From: Demequina zhanjiangensis
GTDB lineage: Bacteria > Actinomycetota > Actinomycetes > Actinomycetales > Demequinaceae
Length of the DNA stretch: 64,000 bases
Reading direction: 5' to 3'
Assembly: GCF_030418315.1 (NCBI RefSeq)
Contig: NZ_JAUHPV010000002.1
Span: 248,001-312,000 of the forward strand
Below the pieces are notes generated by a model that saw only the letters and a list, made by a program, of their open reading frames with translations, had not been told where the DNA came from and did no database searches. The translations under genes were made by a program, and so were the position numbers. Below, in pieces: positions 42,704 through 51,278 of the stretch. The stretch's first letter is position 1. Every line of letters begins with the position of its first letter.

Positions 42704-43588
42704 ATGACCGACGGCACTGTGGCCATCCGGGACACGACCTACACCGACGCGCACGGCGTCCGCATCCACGTGCGCGTATGGGAGGCGGCCTCGCCGAGAG
42801 GCGTCGTCCAGCTCCTGCACGGCGTGGGGGAGCATTCAGGGCGGTACGACCACGTGGGACGGGCGCTCGCCCTGGCGGGCTTCACGACATGGGCGGACGA
42901 TCATCGCGGCCACGGACGGACAGGGCTCGAGCAGCACGACGCGACGGCCCGGCTCGGCACTCTCGGCCCCGGCGGTCATCGCGCTGCGGTGGCAGCGGTG
43001 CATCAGCTCACGGGCATCATCGCCGCCGCCCATCCGGACCTGCCGCTGATCCTCGTCGGCCATTCGTGGGGCTCGCTCATGGCGCAGATCCTCCTCAACG
43101 AGCACGCCGAGGACTACGACGCCGCCGTGCTGATCGGCTCCGCGCATCGCACCCTCCGCCATATGAACGGCGGCGACCTCAATGCCCGGCACAAGCATCT
43201 GGGCCACACGGGGCTCGAGTGGCTGAGCCGAGACGAGTCGGTGCATCACGCCTTCAAGGCTGACCCCCTCACGACTGACCGTCCCCTGCTGAAGCTGTTC
43301 GGCCTGCCCGACACGATGCGCCTGCTGGGCCGCCCCGCGCGCGACTTCACGGCCGACCTCCCGTTGCTGCTGATGGTCGGGGCCGATGACCCGCTCGGCG
43401 GGCCCGCCTCGATCAGCCACCTGGCTCGCGACTACCGCGACCGCAGCGGCCTCACGGATGTGACCGTGAAGGTCTACGCGGGCGCACGCCACGAGATCCT
43501 GAACGAGACCAACAAGGACGAGGTGATCGGCGACCTGATCGCATGGCTCGGCCTGCATACGGACGGCCATGTCCCAGGGAGGGCATAG
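42704..43588 (+). CDS. Alpha/beta hydrolase (monoacylglycerol lipase-like)
   Basis: 294 residues. Serine hydrolase of the Hydrolase_4/lysophospholipase group: VVQLLHGVGEHSGRYDHV (oxyanion hole and start), WADDHRGHGRTG, nucleophile elbow VGHSWGSLMA near residue 125, Asp in GADDPLGG near 225, His in YAGARHEILNE near 265. No signal peptide. It probably cleaves fatty-acid esters such as monoglycerides. Its stop TAG forms the first bases of the next gene's -10 box. Confidence 0.9.
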   Translation: MTDGTVAIRDTTYTDAHGVRIHVRVWEAASPRGVVQLLHGVGEHSGRYDHVGRALALAGFTTWADDHRGHGRTGLEQHDATARLGTLGPGGHRAAVAAVHQLTGIIAAAHPDLPLILVGHSWGSLMAQILLNEHAEDYDAAVLIGSAHRTLRHMNGGDLNARHKHLGHTGLEWLSRDESVHHAFKADPLTTDRPLLKLFGLPDTMRLLGRPARDFTADLPLLLMVGADDPLGGPASISHLARDYRDRSGLTDVTVKVYAGARHEILNETNKDEVIGDLIAWLGLHTDGHVPGRA

Positions 43589-43591
43589 CGT
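43586..43591 (+). promoter_or_regulatory. Leaderless-type -10 box (TAGCGT) overlapping a stop codon
   Basis: TAGCGT, 7 nt, ATG at 43599. The TAG is also the stop codon of the upstream hydrolase gene (43586-43588). Confidence 0.65.
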
Positions 43592-43598
43592 GGGACGC

Positions 43599-44447
43599 AT
43601 GAGCATCCCCACCCACACCCTGTCCGACGGCCACGAGATCCCGGCGCTGGGCTTCGGCACGTATCCCCTGCTCGGCAGCGATGGCTACGCGGCGGTCCGC
43701 TCTGCACTGGACGCGGGCTACCGCCTGCTCGACTCCGCCGTGAACTACGAGAACGAGGGCACGGTCGGCAAGGCCGCGCGCGACTTCCTCGCCGAGTCCG
43801 GCCTGGACCGGGACGCCCTGACGATCCAGTCGAAGATCCCCGGCCGCCACCACGACTACGACCGCGCGCTCGCCTCGATCGAGGAGTCGCTGGCCCGCAC
43901 GGGCCTTGACCGGATCGACGTCATGCTCATTCACTGGCCGAACCCGAGCGTCGGCAAGTATGTGGACGCGTGGAAGGCGCTCGTGGAGGCGCAGAAGCGT
44001 GACCTGGTGCGCTCGATCGGCGTCAGCAACTTCACGCCCCGCCTTCTCACGGAGATCGTGGACGCCACGGGCGTCTCCCCGGTGGTGAACCAGGTGGAGA
44101 TGCACCCCTGGTTCTCGCAGGCCGACCTTCGTGCCGTCCACGCCGACATGGGCATCGTGACCGAGGCGTGGAGCCCGCTCGGCAAGCGCAACGCCCCGTT
44201 CGACGAGGCGCCGGTGGCCGACGCGGCGGAGGCTCACGGCGTCAGCCCCGCCCAGGTGATCCTGCGCTGGCATGTGCAGCTGGGCTCGCTGCCGCTGCCC
44301 AAGTCCGCGACGCCCGCACGCCAGGCCGCGAACCTCGACGTGTTCGGATTCGAGCTGACCGCCGCGGAGGTCGAGGCGATCTCCGCTCTCACGCGCGAGG
44401 ACGGGCGCCTGTTCGACGGCGACCCGGAGAAGCACGAGGAGATGTAG
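43599..44447 (+). CDS. Aldo/keto reductase
   Basis: 282 residues from the ATG at 43599. (Beta/alpha)8 NADPH-dependent reductase with the AKR tetrad: Asp in LLDSAVNYENE (near residue 47) with Tyr six residues on, Lys in TIQSKIPGR near 78, His in MLIHWPN near 112. NADPH-binding C-terminal part LPLPKSATPARQAANLDVFGFELT, where the K-S-x-x-x-R pattern is visible. It reduces aldehydes or ketones such as methylglyoxal, 2,5-diketogluconate or xylose-type sugars; the substrate is unknown. Confidence 0.92.
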   Translation: MSIPTHTLSDGHEIPALGFGTYPLLGSDGYAAVRSALDAGYRLLDSAVNYENEGTVGKAARDFLAESGLDRDALTIQSKIPGRHHDYDRALASIEESLARTGLDRIDVMLIHWPNPSVGKYVDAWKALVEAQKRDLVRSIGVSNFTPRLLTEIVDATGVSPVVNQVEMHPWFSQADLRAVHADMGIVTEAWSPLGKRNAPFDEAPVADAAEAHGVSPAQVILRWHVQLGSLPLPKSATPARQAANLDVFGFELTAAEVEAISALTREDGRLFDGDPEKHEEM

Positions 44448-44479
44448 CCGCGAGGGGTGCCTTCCCCGGTGAGCCACGC

Positions 44480-44513
44480 TAGGTTCAAGGAGGGCATCAC
44501 GCGCAGGGCGTGA
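44480..44513 (+). promoter_or_regulatory. Promoter (TAGGTT) and leader hairpin of the BCCT gene
   Basis: TAGGTT at 44480-44485 gives a start near 44492 and a leader of about 44 nt. The leader holds TCACGC, loop GCAGG, GCGTGA at 44497-44513, a 6-bp hairpin before the ribosome site. Confidence 0.45.
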
Positions 44514-44535
44514 CGATCGACGAGGCGGGGGCCAC

Positions 44536-46341
44536 ATGGCGATCCTGGGCACAGCGGACGTGAAGGGTCGCCTGTCGCGCGCAGGGCTCGCGAAGGCGGT
44601 CTTCGTCCCCGCGGCGATCATCATCTTCGCGTTCGTGCTGTTCGCGCTGATCTGGCCCACCGGCGCGGCCGCGGTGTTCGAGGCTGTGAACAACGAGGTC
44701 ATCTCGGTGTTCGGCTGGTACTACGTGCTGATCGCCGCCGTGTTCGTCGTGTTCGTGCTCTACCTGGGCTTCAGTCAGTACGGGGACGTCGTGCTCGGCA
44801 AGGACGACGACGAGCCCGCCTTCTCGAACTTCAGCTGGTACGGACTGCTGTTCGCCGCAGGCATGGGCATCGGCCTCGTGTTCTACGGGGTCTCCGAGCC
44901 GCTGTCGCACTTCGCCTCTCCCCCGCCCGGCGTGACAGGAGCACCTGAGCATCTGGCCGAACAGGCGATGGCGCGGACGTTCCTCCACTGGGGGGTGCAC
45001 GCGTGGGCCATCTACATCGTCGTCGGCCTCGCGGTGGCGTACGCGGTGCACCGTCGGGGGCGGCCGGTGTCGATCCGCTGGACGCTCGAGCCGGTGCTCG
45101 GCGACCGCGTGAAGGGGCGCTGGGGCAACGTCATCGACGTGGCCGCGGTGGTGGGCACGCTGTTCGGCCTGGCCACGTCACTGGGCTTCGGGGTGCTGCA
45201 GCTCTCCGCAGGCCTGGACAGCACCGGGATCGCCGACCCGACCGTGTCGACCCAGGTGTGGCTGATCGTCGGCATCACGCTGGTGACCATCTTCTCGCTC
45301 GTCACGGGCGTGCAGAAGGGCATGAAGTGGCTGTCCAGCACGAACCTGGTGCTCTCCGGCGCGATCCTCCTGTTCGTGCTGTTCGCCGGGCCGACGCAGT
45401 TCCTCCTGGCCGAGTTCGTCCAGTCGATGGGCGCCTACCTGTCCGGCTTCATCTCGATGGCGTTCGACACGTCGGCCTTCGCCGGCGAGGCGGGCCGCGA
45501 ATGGCAGTCGTCGTGGTCCACGTTCTACTGGGGCTGGTGGATCTCGTGGGCGCCCTTCGTCGGCGTCTTCATCGCGCGCGTCTCCAAGGGGCGCACGGTG
45601 CGCGAGTTCGTGTGGGGCGTGCTGCTGGTGCCGGCGCTTCTGACGTTCCTGTGGTTCTCGGTGCTGGGTGGCGCCGCCATCTACCGCGAGCTGTACGGCG
45701 AGGGCGGGATGATCGGCGCCGACGGCACCGTGGACATCGAGGGCTCGCTCTTCACCCTGCTCGAGGGGCTGCCAGGCGGGTCGGTGGCGATCGTCGGCGC
45801 GATGATCCTGATCGCGCTGTTCTTCGTGACGTCCTCGGATTCCGGTGCGCTCGTGCTGTCGATGCTGTCCACGGGAGGGAATGAGGAGCCGCCCTCGTGG
45901 GTGCGGGTCTTCTGGGCGACGACCACTGCGACCGTCGCGATCGCCCTGATGGTCTCCGGCGGGTTGACGGCGCTGCAGACCGCGGCGATCCTCACGGCGC
46001 TGCCGTTCTCCATCGTGATGATCCTGATGATGATCTCCACGGTGCGCGCGCTGGCGCTCGAGCATCGTCGCAAGGTGCGGGCAGGGCGCGAGGAGTTCGT
46101 GGAGCACGTCGCCTCGCGGATCGGCGACCACTTCGGGCTTGAGCCGACCACCACGGAGATCGACCTGCGCGGCACGCGTATCCGATGGCGGCGGCGCGGT
46201 GCGGCGTCCCCCTCCGAAACCCACGCGCCAAGCGCGGACACTCCTCCAAGCGGTGGCGCCGTCACCTACACGCGGGTGGACGCCGACGAGGTGGAGACCG
46301 TGATCCCGGCAGACGAGGACCCCGACACGGATCGACGGTGA
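44536..46341 (+). CDS. BCCT family glycine betaine/choline transporter
   Basis: 601 residues with 12 membrane segments. Family signatures: GMGIGLVFYGVSEPL near residue 108, and WSTFYWGWWISWAPFVGVFIARVSKGRTVREF near 325-355 with the Trp box that binds quaternary ammonium substrates. The C-terminus is about 110 residues, with Arg/Lys-rich (LEHRRKVRAGREEF) and acidic parts, like the osmosensing tail of BetP. It imports betaine-type osmolytes with sodium or protons; osmotic regulation is plausible. Confidence 0.93.
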   Translation: MAILGTADVKGRLSRAGLAKAVFVPAAIIIFAFVLFALIWPTGAAAVFEAVNNEVISVFGWYYVLIAAVFVVFVLYLGFSQYGDVVLGKDDDEPAFSNFSWYGLLFAAGMGIGLVFYGVSEPLSHFASPPPGVTGAPEHLAEQAMARTFLHWGVHAWAIYIVVGLAVAYAVHRRGRPVSIRWTLEPVLGDRVKGRWGNVIDVAAVVGTLFGLATSLGFGVLQLSAGLDSTGIADPTVSTQVWLIVGITLVTIFSLVTGVQKGMKWLSSTNLVLSGAILLFVLFAGPTQFLLAEFVQSMGAYLSGFISMAFDTSAFAGEAGREWQSSWSTFYWGWWISWAPFVGVFIARVSKGRTVREFVWGVLLVPALLTFLWFSVLGGAAIYRELYGEGGMIGADGTVDIEGSLFTLLEGLPGGSVAIVGAMILIALFFVTSSDSGALVLSMLSTGGNEEPPSWVRVFWATTTATVAIALMVSGGLTALQTAAILTALPFSIVMILMMISTVRALALEHRRKVRAGREEFVEHVASRIGDHFGLEPTTTEIDLRGTRIRWRRRGAASPSETHAPSADTPPSGGAVTYTRVDADEVETVIPADEDPDTDRR

Positions 46342-46357
46342 GCGTCGGCGCCGGCTC

Positions 46358-46954
46358 CTAGACCTCGCCGTCGCGGCAGGCAGCGGCGACCCTGCGGTCG
46401 GCGTCACCGAGCAGGTCGTCGCCCGCGAGCCCCCACTGCTCGCGCAGGTCGAAGCCTTCCGCGTCGGCCAGGTATTGGAGCTGAAGGCCGTCGACGGCGG
46501 CCATGCAGCGTCGTGCAAGTCCGCGGGCGTCCGGGACCACGTCACCGAAGAGCGCCTCGAAGTGCTCGGCCTCGCGCGCATACCTGTCGACGAACCATCC
46601 GTGACCTGGGTGCGAGGGGTCGATCGCGGCCGACTGCACCGCCACGAAGAGGCGGGCGGCCTCGGGGCGGGCGAGGATGCCGTCGATCATCTGGTCGAAC
46701 ACTGCCCGGGGGGTGAGTCGGCGGCCGAGCGACTCGATGCCTTCGGCCTCGTCCCGCTTGTCGCGGCGTTCCACGAGCGCGACGAGCAGGTGGTCGAGCG
46801 TGGGGAAGTGGTGCATGAGGCCAGGCGCCGTCATGCCGCACTCGCGGGCGACCGAGCGGAGAGTGAGGCTGCGGTGGCCGTGCTCGTCGGTGAGCGCCAT
46901 CGCGGTGTCGAGGATGCGCTCACGGCGGACGGCTGGCACGAGCCTCTCGCTCAT
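46358..46954 (-). CDS. TetR family regulator (divergent to GH3 gene)
   Basis: 198 residues from the ATG at 46954 (GGGGAGGG, 3-nt gap). HTH region: RRERILDTAMALTDEHGHRSLTLRSVARECGMTAPGLMHHFPTLDHLLVALVERRD (residues about 9-65). The C-terminal part is a TetR ligand domain. It is divergent from the GH3 beta-glucosidase gene; a 21-bp palindrome (47007-47027) lies between the two genes, so it probably represses both until a sugar or glycoside inducer is present. Confidence 0.9.
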   Translation of the reverse strand: MSERLVPAVRRERILDTAMALTDEHGHRSLTLRSVARECGMTAPGLMHHFPTLDHLLVALVERRDKRDEAEGIESLGRRLTPRAVFDQMIDGILARPEAARLFVAVQSAAIDPSHPGHGWFVDRYAREAEHFEALFGDVVPDARGLARRCMAAVDGLQLQYLADAEGFDLREQWGLAGDDLLGDADRRVAAACRDGEV

Positions 46955-47006
46955 GAGCCCTCCCCTCGTGGCGCCTCGTCGGGATCGGTCGAGTCCGAGC
47001 CTGGAA

Positions 47007-47027
47007 CTATCTAACATTGTCAGATAG
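47007..47027. promoter_or_regulatory. TetR-type operator between regulator and GH3 genes
   Basis: A 21-bp near-perfect palindrome: CTATCT at each end (AGATAG on the right) with ACA/TGT inside and two mismatched positions. It overlaps the likely -10 boxes of both divergent promoters (TAGTGT at 47025-47030 for GH3). Confidence 0.8.
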
Positions 47028-47067
47028 TGTGTTCGCAACCGCAGGACACCGCCCAGGAGGGACACCG

Positions 47068-49449
47068 ATGACCGACATGGATCGCGCCCGCGAGATCGTC
47101 GCAGGCCTCACGACCGACGAGAAGATCTCGCTGCTCTCGGGAGCAGACTTCTGGACCACGGTCGCCATGCCGGAGCACGGCATCCCCGCCACCTCGCTCT
47201 CGGACGGCCCGCACGGCCTCCGCCACCAGGACTCCGACGCCGACCATGTCGGGCTCGGCGCGTCCGACCCTGCGACCTGCTTCCCGACCGCCTCCGCGAT
47301 CGGAGCGACCTGGGACCCCGAGCTCGCCAGGGAGATCGGCGCCGCCCTCGGACGCGAAGCCCGCGACCTGGGCGTGGACGTCATCCTCGGCCCAGGACTG
47401 AACATCAAGCGCCACCCTGCCGGAGGACGCAACTTCGAGTACTTCTCCGAGGACCCCGTCGTCTCCGGCCGCATGGCCGCCGCGATGGTCAACGGCATCC
47501 AGTCCGAGGGCGTGGGCGCCTGCCTCAAGCACTTCGCCGCGAACAACCAGGAGCACGATCGCATGCGGTCCGACTCGGTCGTGGACCAGAGGACGCTGCG
47601 CGAGATCTACCTCACGGGCTTCGAGATCGCCGTCAAGGAGTCTGAGCCCTGGACCGTCATGTGCTCCTACAACAAGGTCAACGGCACGCACGCGAGCCAG
47701 CACCGCGGCCTGCTCACCGACATCCTGCGCGACGAGTGGGGCTTCGACGGCCTCGTGATGTCCGACTGGTACGCCGTCGCCGACCGTGCCGCGGGTGTGC
47801 ACGCCGGGCTCGACCTCGAGATGCCTGGCTCCGGTGGCACGTGGGACGGGCAGGTGAAGCGCGCACTCGCCCAGGGCACACTCTCCGCCGAGGACCTCGA
47901 CCTCGCGGCCGCACGCGTCGTCACCCTCGCCCTGCGCGGACAGGCGGGCAGGGAGCAGCACCAGCACGACGCCCCCGTCGACCTCGATGCCCACCACACC
48001 CTCGCCCGCAAGGCCGCCGCCGCGGGTTCGGTGCTCCTCTCCAACGACGGGATCCTGCCCCTCGCCGACGACGCGAGCATCGCCCTCATCGGCGCCTTCG
48101 CCACCGCGCCGCGCTACCAAGGCGCCGGCTCGTCGCAGGTGAACCCCGCCCGCCTCGACACGGCCTACGCCAGCCTCCAGGACCGCCTCGGCTCGCGGCT
48201 CACCTACGCGCCCGGATACGACGCCGTCACCGGGGAGACCGACGACGCCCTGGTCGCCGAGGCCCGCCGCGCCGCATCGTCGTCCGACGTCGTCGTGCTC
48301 CTGCTCGGCCTCCCCGGCTCCTACGAGGCCGAGGGCTACGACCGTGACCACCTGCGCCTGCCCCACGGGCACACCCGGCTGCTTGAGGAGGTGCTTGACG
48401 CCAACCCCGACGCTGTCGTGGCGCTCGCAGGCGGCGCACCGATCGAGGTGCCGTGGGCCGCGCGTGCGCGTGCGGTCCTGATGGCCTACCTGGGCGGTCA
48501 GGCCTCCGGCTCCGCGCTCGCCGACGTGCTCCTCGGTGATGCCGAGCCCGGCGGTCGGCTCGCCGAGTCGTTCCCGATCCTCGGCGCCGACCTGCCGTCG
48601 CACGGCACCTTCGCCAACCACCCGACGCAGGCCCTGTACCGCGAGAACCTCTACGTTGGCTACCGCTTCCACGACACGTGGGACACGCCTGCGCGGTTCC
48701 CGTTCGGCCACGGCCTCGGCTACACGACGTTCAAGGTCTCCCACCTGCGCACCTCCGGTCGCGGAGCGAAGCGCACCGTGACCGTCGACGTGACGAACAC
48801 CGGCGAGCGAGCCGGCTCCACCGTCGTCCAGGCATATCTGCACGACGTCGCCTCGTCGGTGCCTCGTCCCGAGCAGGAGCTCGCCTCGTGGAAGAAGGTG
48901 ACGCTCGAGCCCGGCGAGACGACGTCGGTGTCGCTGATGATCGACGAACGGGCCTTCGCCGTCTACGACGTCGCGGCCGGCAGCTGGGCCGTCGAGGCCG
49001 GTGAGTTCGCCATCCGCGTCGGACTCTCGTCCACCGATATCCGCGCGACCGCGACGGTGCGCGTCTCCGGAGGCGACGAGGTGCGCCCCGTCGCCTCGCC
49101 CGAGGGCCCGGTCGCCACGGCTGCAGAGATGTCGACGCTGCTCGGCCACCCCGTGCCGTCCCCGATGCCCACGCTCCCCTTCAACCGAGAGACGACGGTG
49201 AGGGAGCTCAAGCTCAGCGCTCTGGGAATGGGCATGCGCGGGATCATCCGCAAGGTGACGGAGAAGGAGCTCGGGGCCGCCACGGAGGACGACCCGGTGG
49301 CCGACAACTTCTACGAGAGCACTCCCCTTCGCGTGATGGCGATGGGGTCGAGCGGAGCCGTGTCGCTGCGCGCTGTCGACGCGATCATCCGCACCCTGAA
49401 CGCGAGCACGGCGAAGGTGCGGCGAGCGCGCCGCACGCAACGTTCCTGA
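47068..49449 (+). CDS. Glycoside hydrolase family 3 beta-glucosidase
   Basis: 793 residues from ATG 47068 (AGGAGGG, 6-nt gap). Order: N-terminal (beta/alpha)8 domain with GVGACLKHFAANNQEHDR (KH motif) and nucleophile Asp in DGLVMSDWYAV near residue 232; alpha/beta sandwich with GSVLLSNDGILPL and GGQASGSALADVLLGDAEPGGRL; fibronectin type III-like domain (VTVDVTNTGERAGSTVVQAYLHD); plus a C-terminal extension of about 100 residues. No signal peptide, so it acts on imported oligosaccharides. Beta-glucosidase is most likely; beta-xylosidase or arabinosidase activity is possible in GH3. Confidence 0.93.
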   Translation: MTDMDRAREIVAGLTTDEKISLLSGADFWTTVAMPEHGIPATSLSDGPHGLRHQDSDADHVGLGASDPATCFPTASAIGATWDPELAREIGAALGREARDLGVDVILGPGLNIKRHPAGGRNFEYFSEDPVVSGRMAAAMVNGIQSEGVGACLKHFAANNQEHDRMRSDSVVDQRTLREIYLTGFEIAVKESEPWTVMCSYNKVNGTHASQHRGLLTDILRDEWGFDGLVMSDWYAVADRAAGVHAGLDLEMPGSGGTWDGQVKRALAQGTLSAEDLDLAAARVVTLALRGQAGREQHQHDAPVDLDAHHTLARKAAAAGSVLLSNDGILPLADDASIALIGAFATAPRYQGAGSSQVNPARLDTAYASLQDRLGSRLTYAPGYDAVTGETDDALVAEARRAASSSDVVVLLLGLPGSYEAEGYDRDHLRLPHGHTRLLEEVLDANPDAVVALAGGAPIEVPWAARARAVLMAYLGGQASGSALADVLLGDAEPGGRLAESFPILGADLPSHGTFANHPTQALYRENLYVGYRFHDTWDTPARFPFGHGLGYTTFKVSHLRTSGRGAKRTVTVDVTNTGERAGSTVVQAYLHDVASSVPRPEQELASWKKVTLEPGETTSVSLMIDERAFAVYDVAAGSWAVEAGEFAIRVGLSSTDIRATATVRVSGGDEVRPVASPEGPVATAAEMSTLLGHPVPSPMPTLPFNRETTVRELKLSALGMGMRGIIRKVTEKELGAATEDDPVADNFYESTPLRVMAMGSSGAVSLRAVDAIIRTLNASTAKVRRARRTQRS

Positions 49450-49510
49450 CGCCTCGGCGACGTCACCGCTGGGGCCGTTCACTCGACGCGACGGCGCCGT
49501 CGGCGCGCCC

Positions 49511-49516
49511 TAGGCT
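49511..49516 (+). promoter_or_regulatory. Leaderless-type -10 box (TAGGCT)
   Basis: TAGGCT, 6 nt, ATG at 49523. Confidence 0.6.
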
Positions 49517-49522
49517 GGCGGC

Positions 49523-50140
49523 ATGACCGAGGGCTCCGCGACGATCACAGTGACCGGGCATGGGGCGGCCTGCCAGGCCGCCGACGCCGCGACCATCCGC
49601 ATGGCGTGCCACGCGGAGCGCGCGACGGTGGCGGACGCGGTGGCTGATGCGAACGCCGCGGTTCGGCTGGTGCGCGCGGCGCTCGCAGAGCATGGGGTCG
49701 ACCTGGAGCGGTCGTCCACCGCGGCGGTGGAGATCAGGGCGGTCGAGCGCCGTGGCCCCGAGGGCAGCGTGCACGTGAGCGGCTATGCGACGACGCATCG
49801 ACTCACCGTCGAGGTCGACGAGCTCCATAGGCTCGGACAGCTGCTGTCGGCGGCCGTGGCGGCCGCGGGCGACTCCGCGCGGCTCGAGGGCGTGACGCTC
49901 TCGGTGCGGGACAGCGGAGCCCTGGCGGCGACGGCGCGGGACCGTGCCTGGGCGGATGCCGTGCATTCGGCAACTCAGCTCGCCGAGCATGCCGCGAGAC
50001 GGCTGGGAAGTGTGATGCGCATCGAGGAGGGCGCCGGCGCGGGCCCTGCTCCTGCGGTGCGCATGGCGGCGGCCATGCCGGTCGAGCCGGGGGGCGTGGA
50101 GGAGCGCTCGTCGGTCACGGTCACCTGGGCGCTGGCCTGA
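49523..50140 (+). CDS. SIMPL domain (DUF541) protein
   Basis: 205 residues. SIMPL pattern: ATITVTGHGAACQAADAATIRMACHAERATVADAVADANAAVRLVRAALAEHG near the N-terminus, GYATTHRLTVEVDELHRLGQLLSAAVAAAGDSARLEGV in the middle, and AWADAVHSATQLAEHAARRLGSVMRIEEG later. It has no signal peptide, although many SIMPL proteins are exported. Function unknown; linked to oxidative or membrane stress in E. coli (YggE). The gene is leaderless and downstream of the GH3 gene but has its own promoter. Confidence 0.85.
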   Translation: MTEGSATITVTGHGAACQAADAATIRMACHAERATVADAVADANAAVRLVRAALAEHGVDLERSSTAAVEIRAVERRGPEGSVHVSGYATTHRLTVEVDELHRLGQLLSAAVAAAGDSARLEGVTLSVRDSGALAATARDRAWADAVHSATQLAEHAARRLGSVMRIEEGAGAGPAPAVRMAAAMPVEPGGVEERSSVTVTWALA

Positions 50141-50441
50141 TCCTCTCTCGTGTGCGGGGCCCCGGGGTTCCGCATGGAGGGGGAAGGAAGACCCCGGGGA
50201 CCCGCATCATTGAGGTGCTCTGAGTCGCGCCAACGCTCGACTCAGAGCTGATCGGGGACCTCCGGCGCGGCTGGGCTCGAAGGGGGGGTTTGCCCGCCTG
50301 CAGCCTTGAGGTCTTTCCGATCGGGCGATCAGATCGCCTGAAAGAAACATTATCGAAAGTGATAACACACAATCGGGGACAAAGGTCACCCTCAGCGAAC
50401 TCTGAGACTCCGAAGCACCCCGGTCCTCCGCGGACCGTCCG
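50141..50441. other. 301-bp intergenic region between convergent genes, rich in inverted repeats
   Basis: Contains a direct repeat CCCCGGGG(TT or AC)CCGCAT-like at 50160-50175 and 50192-50207; a perfect hairpin CTCTGAGTCG/CGACTCAGAG at 50218-50247; the palindrome GGCGATC-A-GATCGCC at 50324-50338; a 16-bp TTATC-6-GATAA site at 50350-50365 in a locally AT-rich patch; and CGGTCC/GGACCG at 50421-50437, likely the terminator of the minus-strand gene. No protein frame is convincing. A small RNA on the minus strand (TAATGT as -10 near 50352-50347) is possible. Confidence 0.5.
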
Positions 50442-51164
50442 TCAGCGGTACTCCGGGTTGGGGTGCCCGAACCGCTCCCCCTCGTCCCACTCCTGCCGCG
50501 AGTTGCCGCCCGCAGGGAATCCGCCCGAATCCCGCAGCCAAGCGGCCGTGTGCATCAGGTTCCAGGTCATGAACGTCAGGTTCCGCTGCGTGAACTCCGT
50601 CTCCGGACCCCCGCTGCCCTCATCCAAGTACGACGGCCCAGGACCGATCGCGCCCAGCCAACCGGCGTCGGCATTGGGCGGGATCACGTAGCCCAGGTGC
50701 TGCAGCGAGTACAGGACGTTCATCGCCACATGCTTGACGCCGTCCTCGTTGCCCGTGACGATCACGCCCGCCGTCTTCCCGTAGTAGAGGTACTGGCCGC
50801 GGTCGTTCAGCTCGCCGGAGAGCCCGTACAGGCGCTCGATCACGCGAGTCGCGACCGACGATTTGTCGCCCAGCCAGATGGGCGTGCCCAGGACGAGGAT
50901 GTCGGCGGCGAGGATCCGTTCGGCGAGCTCGGGCCAGTCGTCGGCGTCCTGATTTCCGCCCGGCACATCCTCCCGCATGTCCGGATAGACACCCGGTCGG
51001 ATGTCATGGTCGGCCGCGCGGATCACGTCCACCTGCACCCCGTGCTCACGCATGAGCGCGATGGAGTCGTCCATCAGCCCCTGCGTGTGGCTCAGCGCAG
51101 GGCTGGGCTTCAGAGTAGTGTTGAGGTAGACGGCCTTGAGGCCGCTGAAGTCGGCTTCGGTCAC
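50442..51164 (-). CDS. NAD(P)H-dependent FMN reductase / flavodoxin-fold oxidoreductase
   Basis: 240 residues, start GTG at 51164 after GGGAG. Flavodoxin-like fold: LKAVYLNTTLKPSPALSHTQGLMDDSIALMREHG (phosphate-binding start), ILVLGTPIWLGDKSSVATRVIERLYG (flavin-binding loop GTPIWLG) and AGVIVTGNEDGVKHVAMNVLYSLQHLGYVIP. It is like the NADPH-dependent FMN reductase/WrbA-related family that reduces quinones, flavins or azo compounds. The exact substrate is unknown. It is encoded next to a carbonic anhydrase gene on the same strand. Confidence 0.87.
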   Translation of the reverse strand: MTEADFSGLKAVYLNTTLKPSPALSHTQGLMDDSIALMREHGVQVDVIRAADHDIRPGVYPDMREDVPGGNQDADDWPELAERILAADILVLGTPIWLGDKSSVATRVIERLYGLSGELNDRGQYLYYGKTAGVIVTGNEDGVKHVAMNVLYSLQHLGYVIPPNADAGWLGAIGPGPSYLDEGSGGPETEFTQRNLTFMTWNLMHTAAWLRDSGGFPAGGNSRQEWDEGERFGHPNPEYR

Positions 51165-51278
51165 GATGCTCCCACCCGACGCGCGGGCCGTTCGCCGGCT
51201 CTCGGCTGGCCGCGTCGCCTCGTGTCGGGAACGTCTGGAACCGGGACGCACATTCCCTTCGCGGGCGTGCCGCCTCCG

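Noticed and set aside
47020..49482. 820-codon minus-strand frame
   Set aside because: Antisense of the GH3 gene, with a composition typical of a frame shadow.
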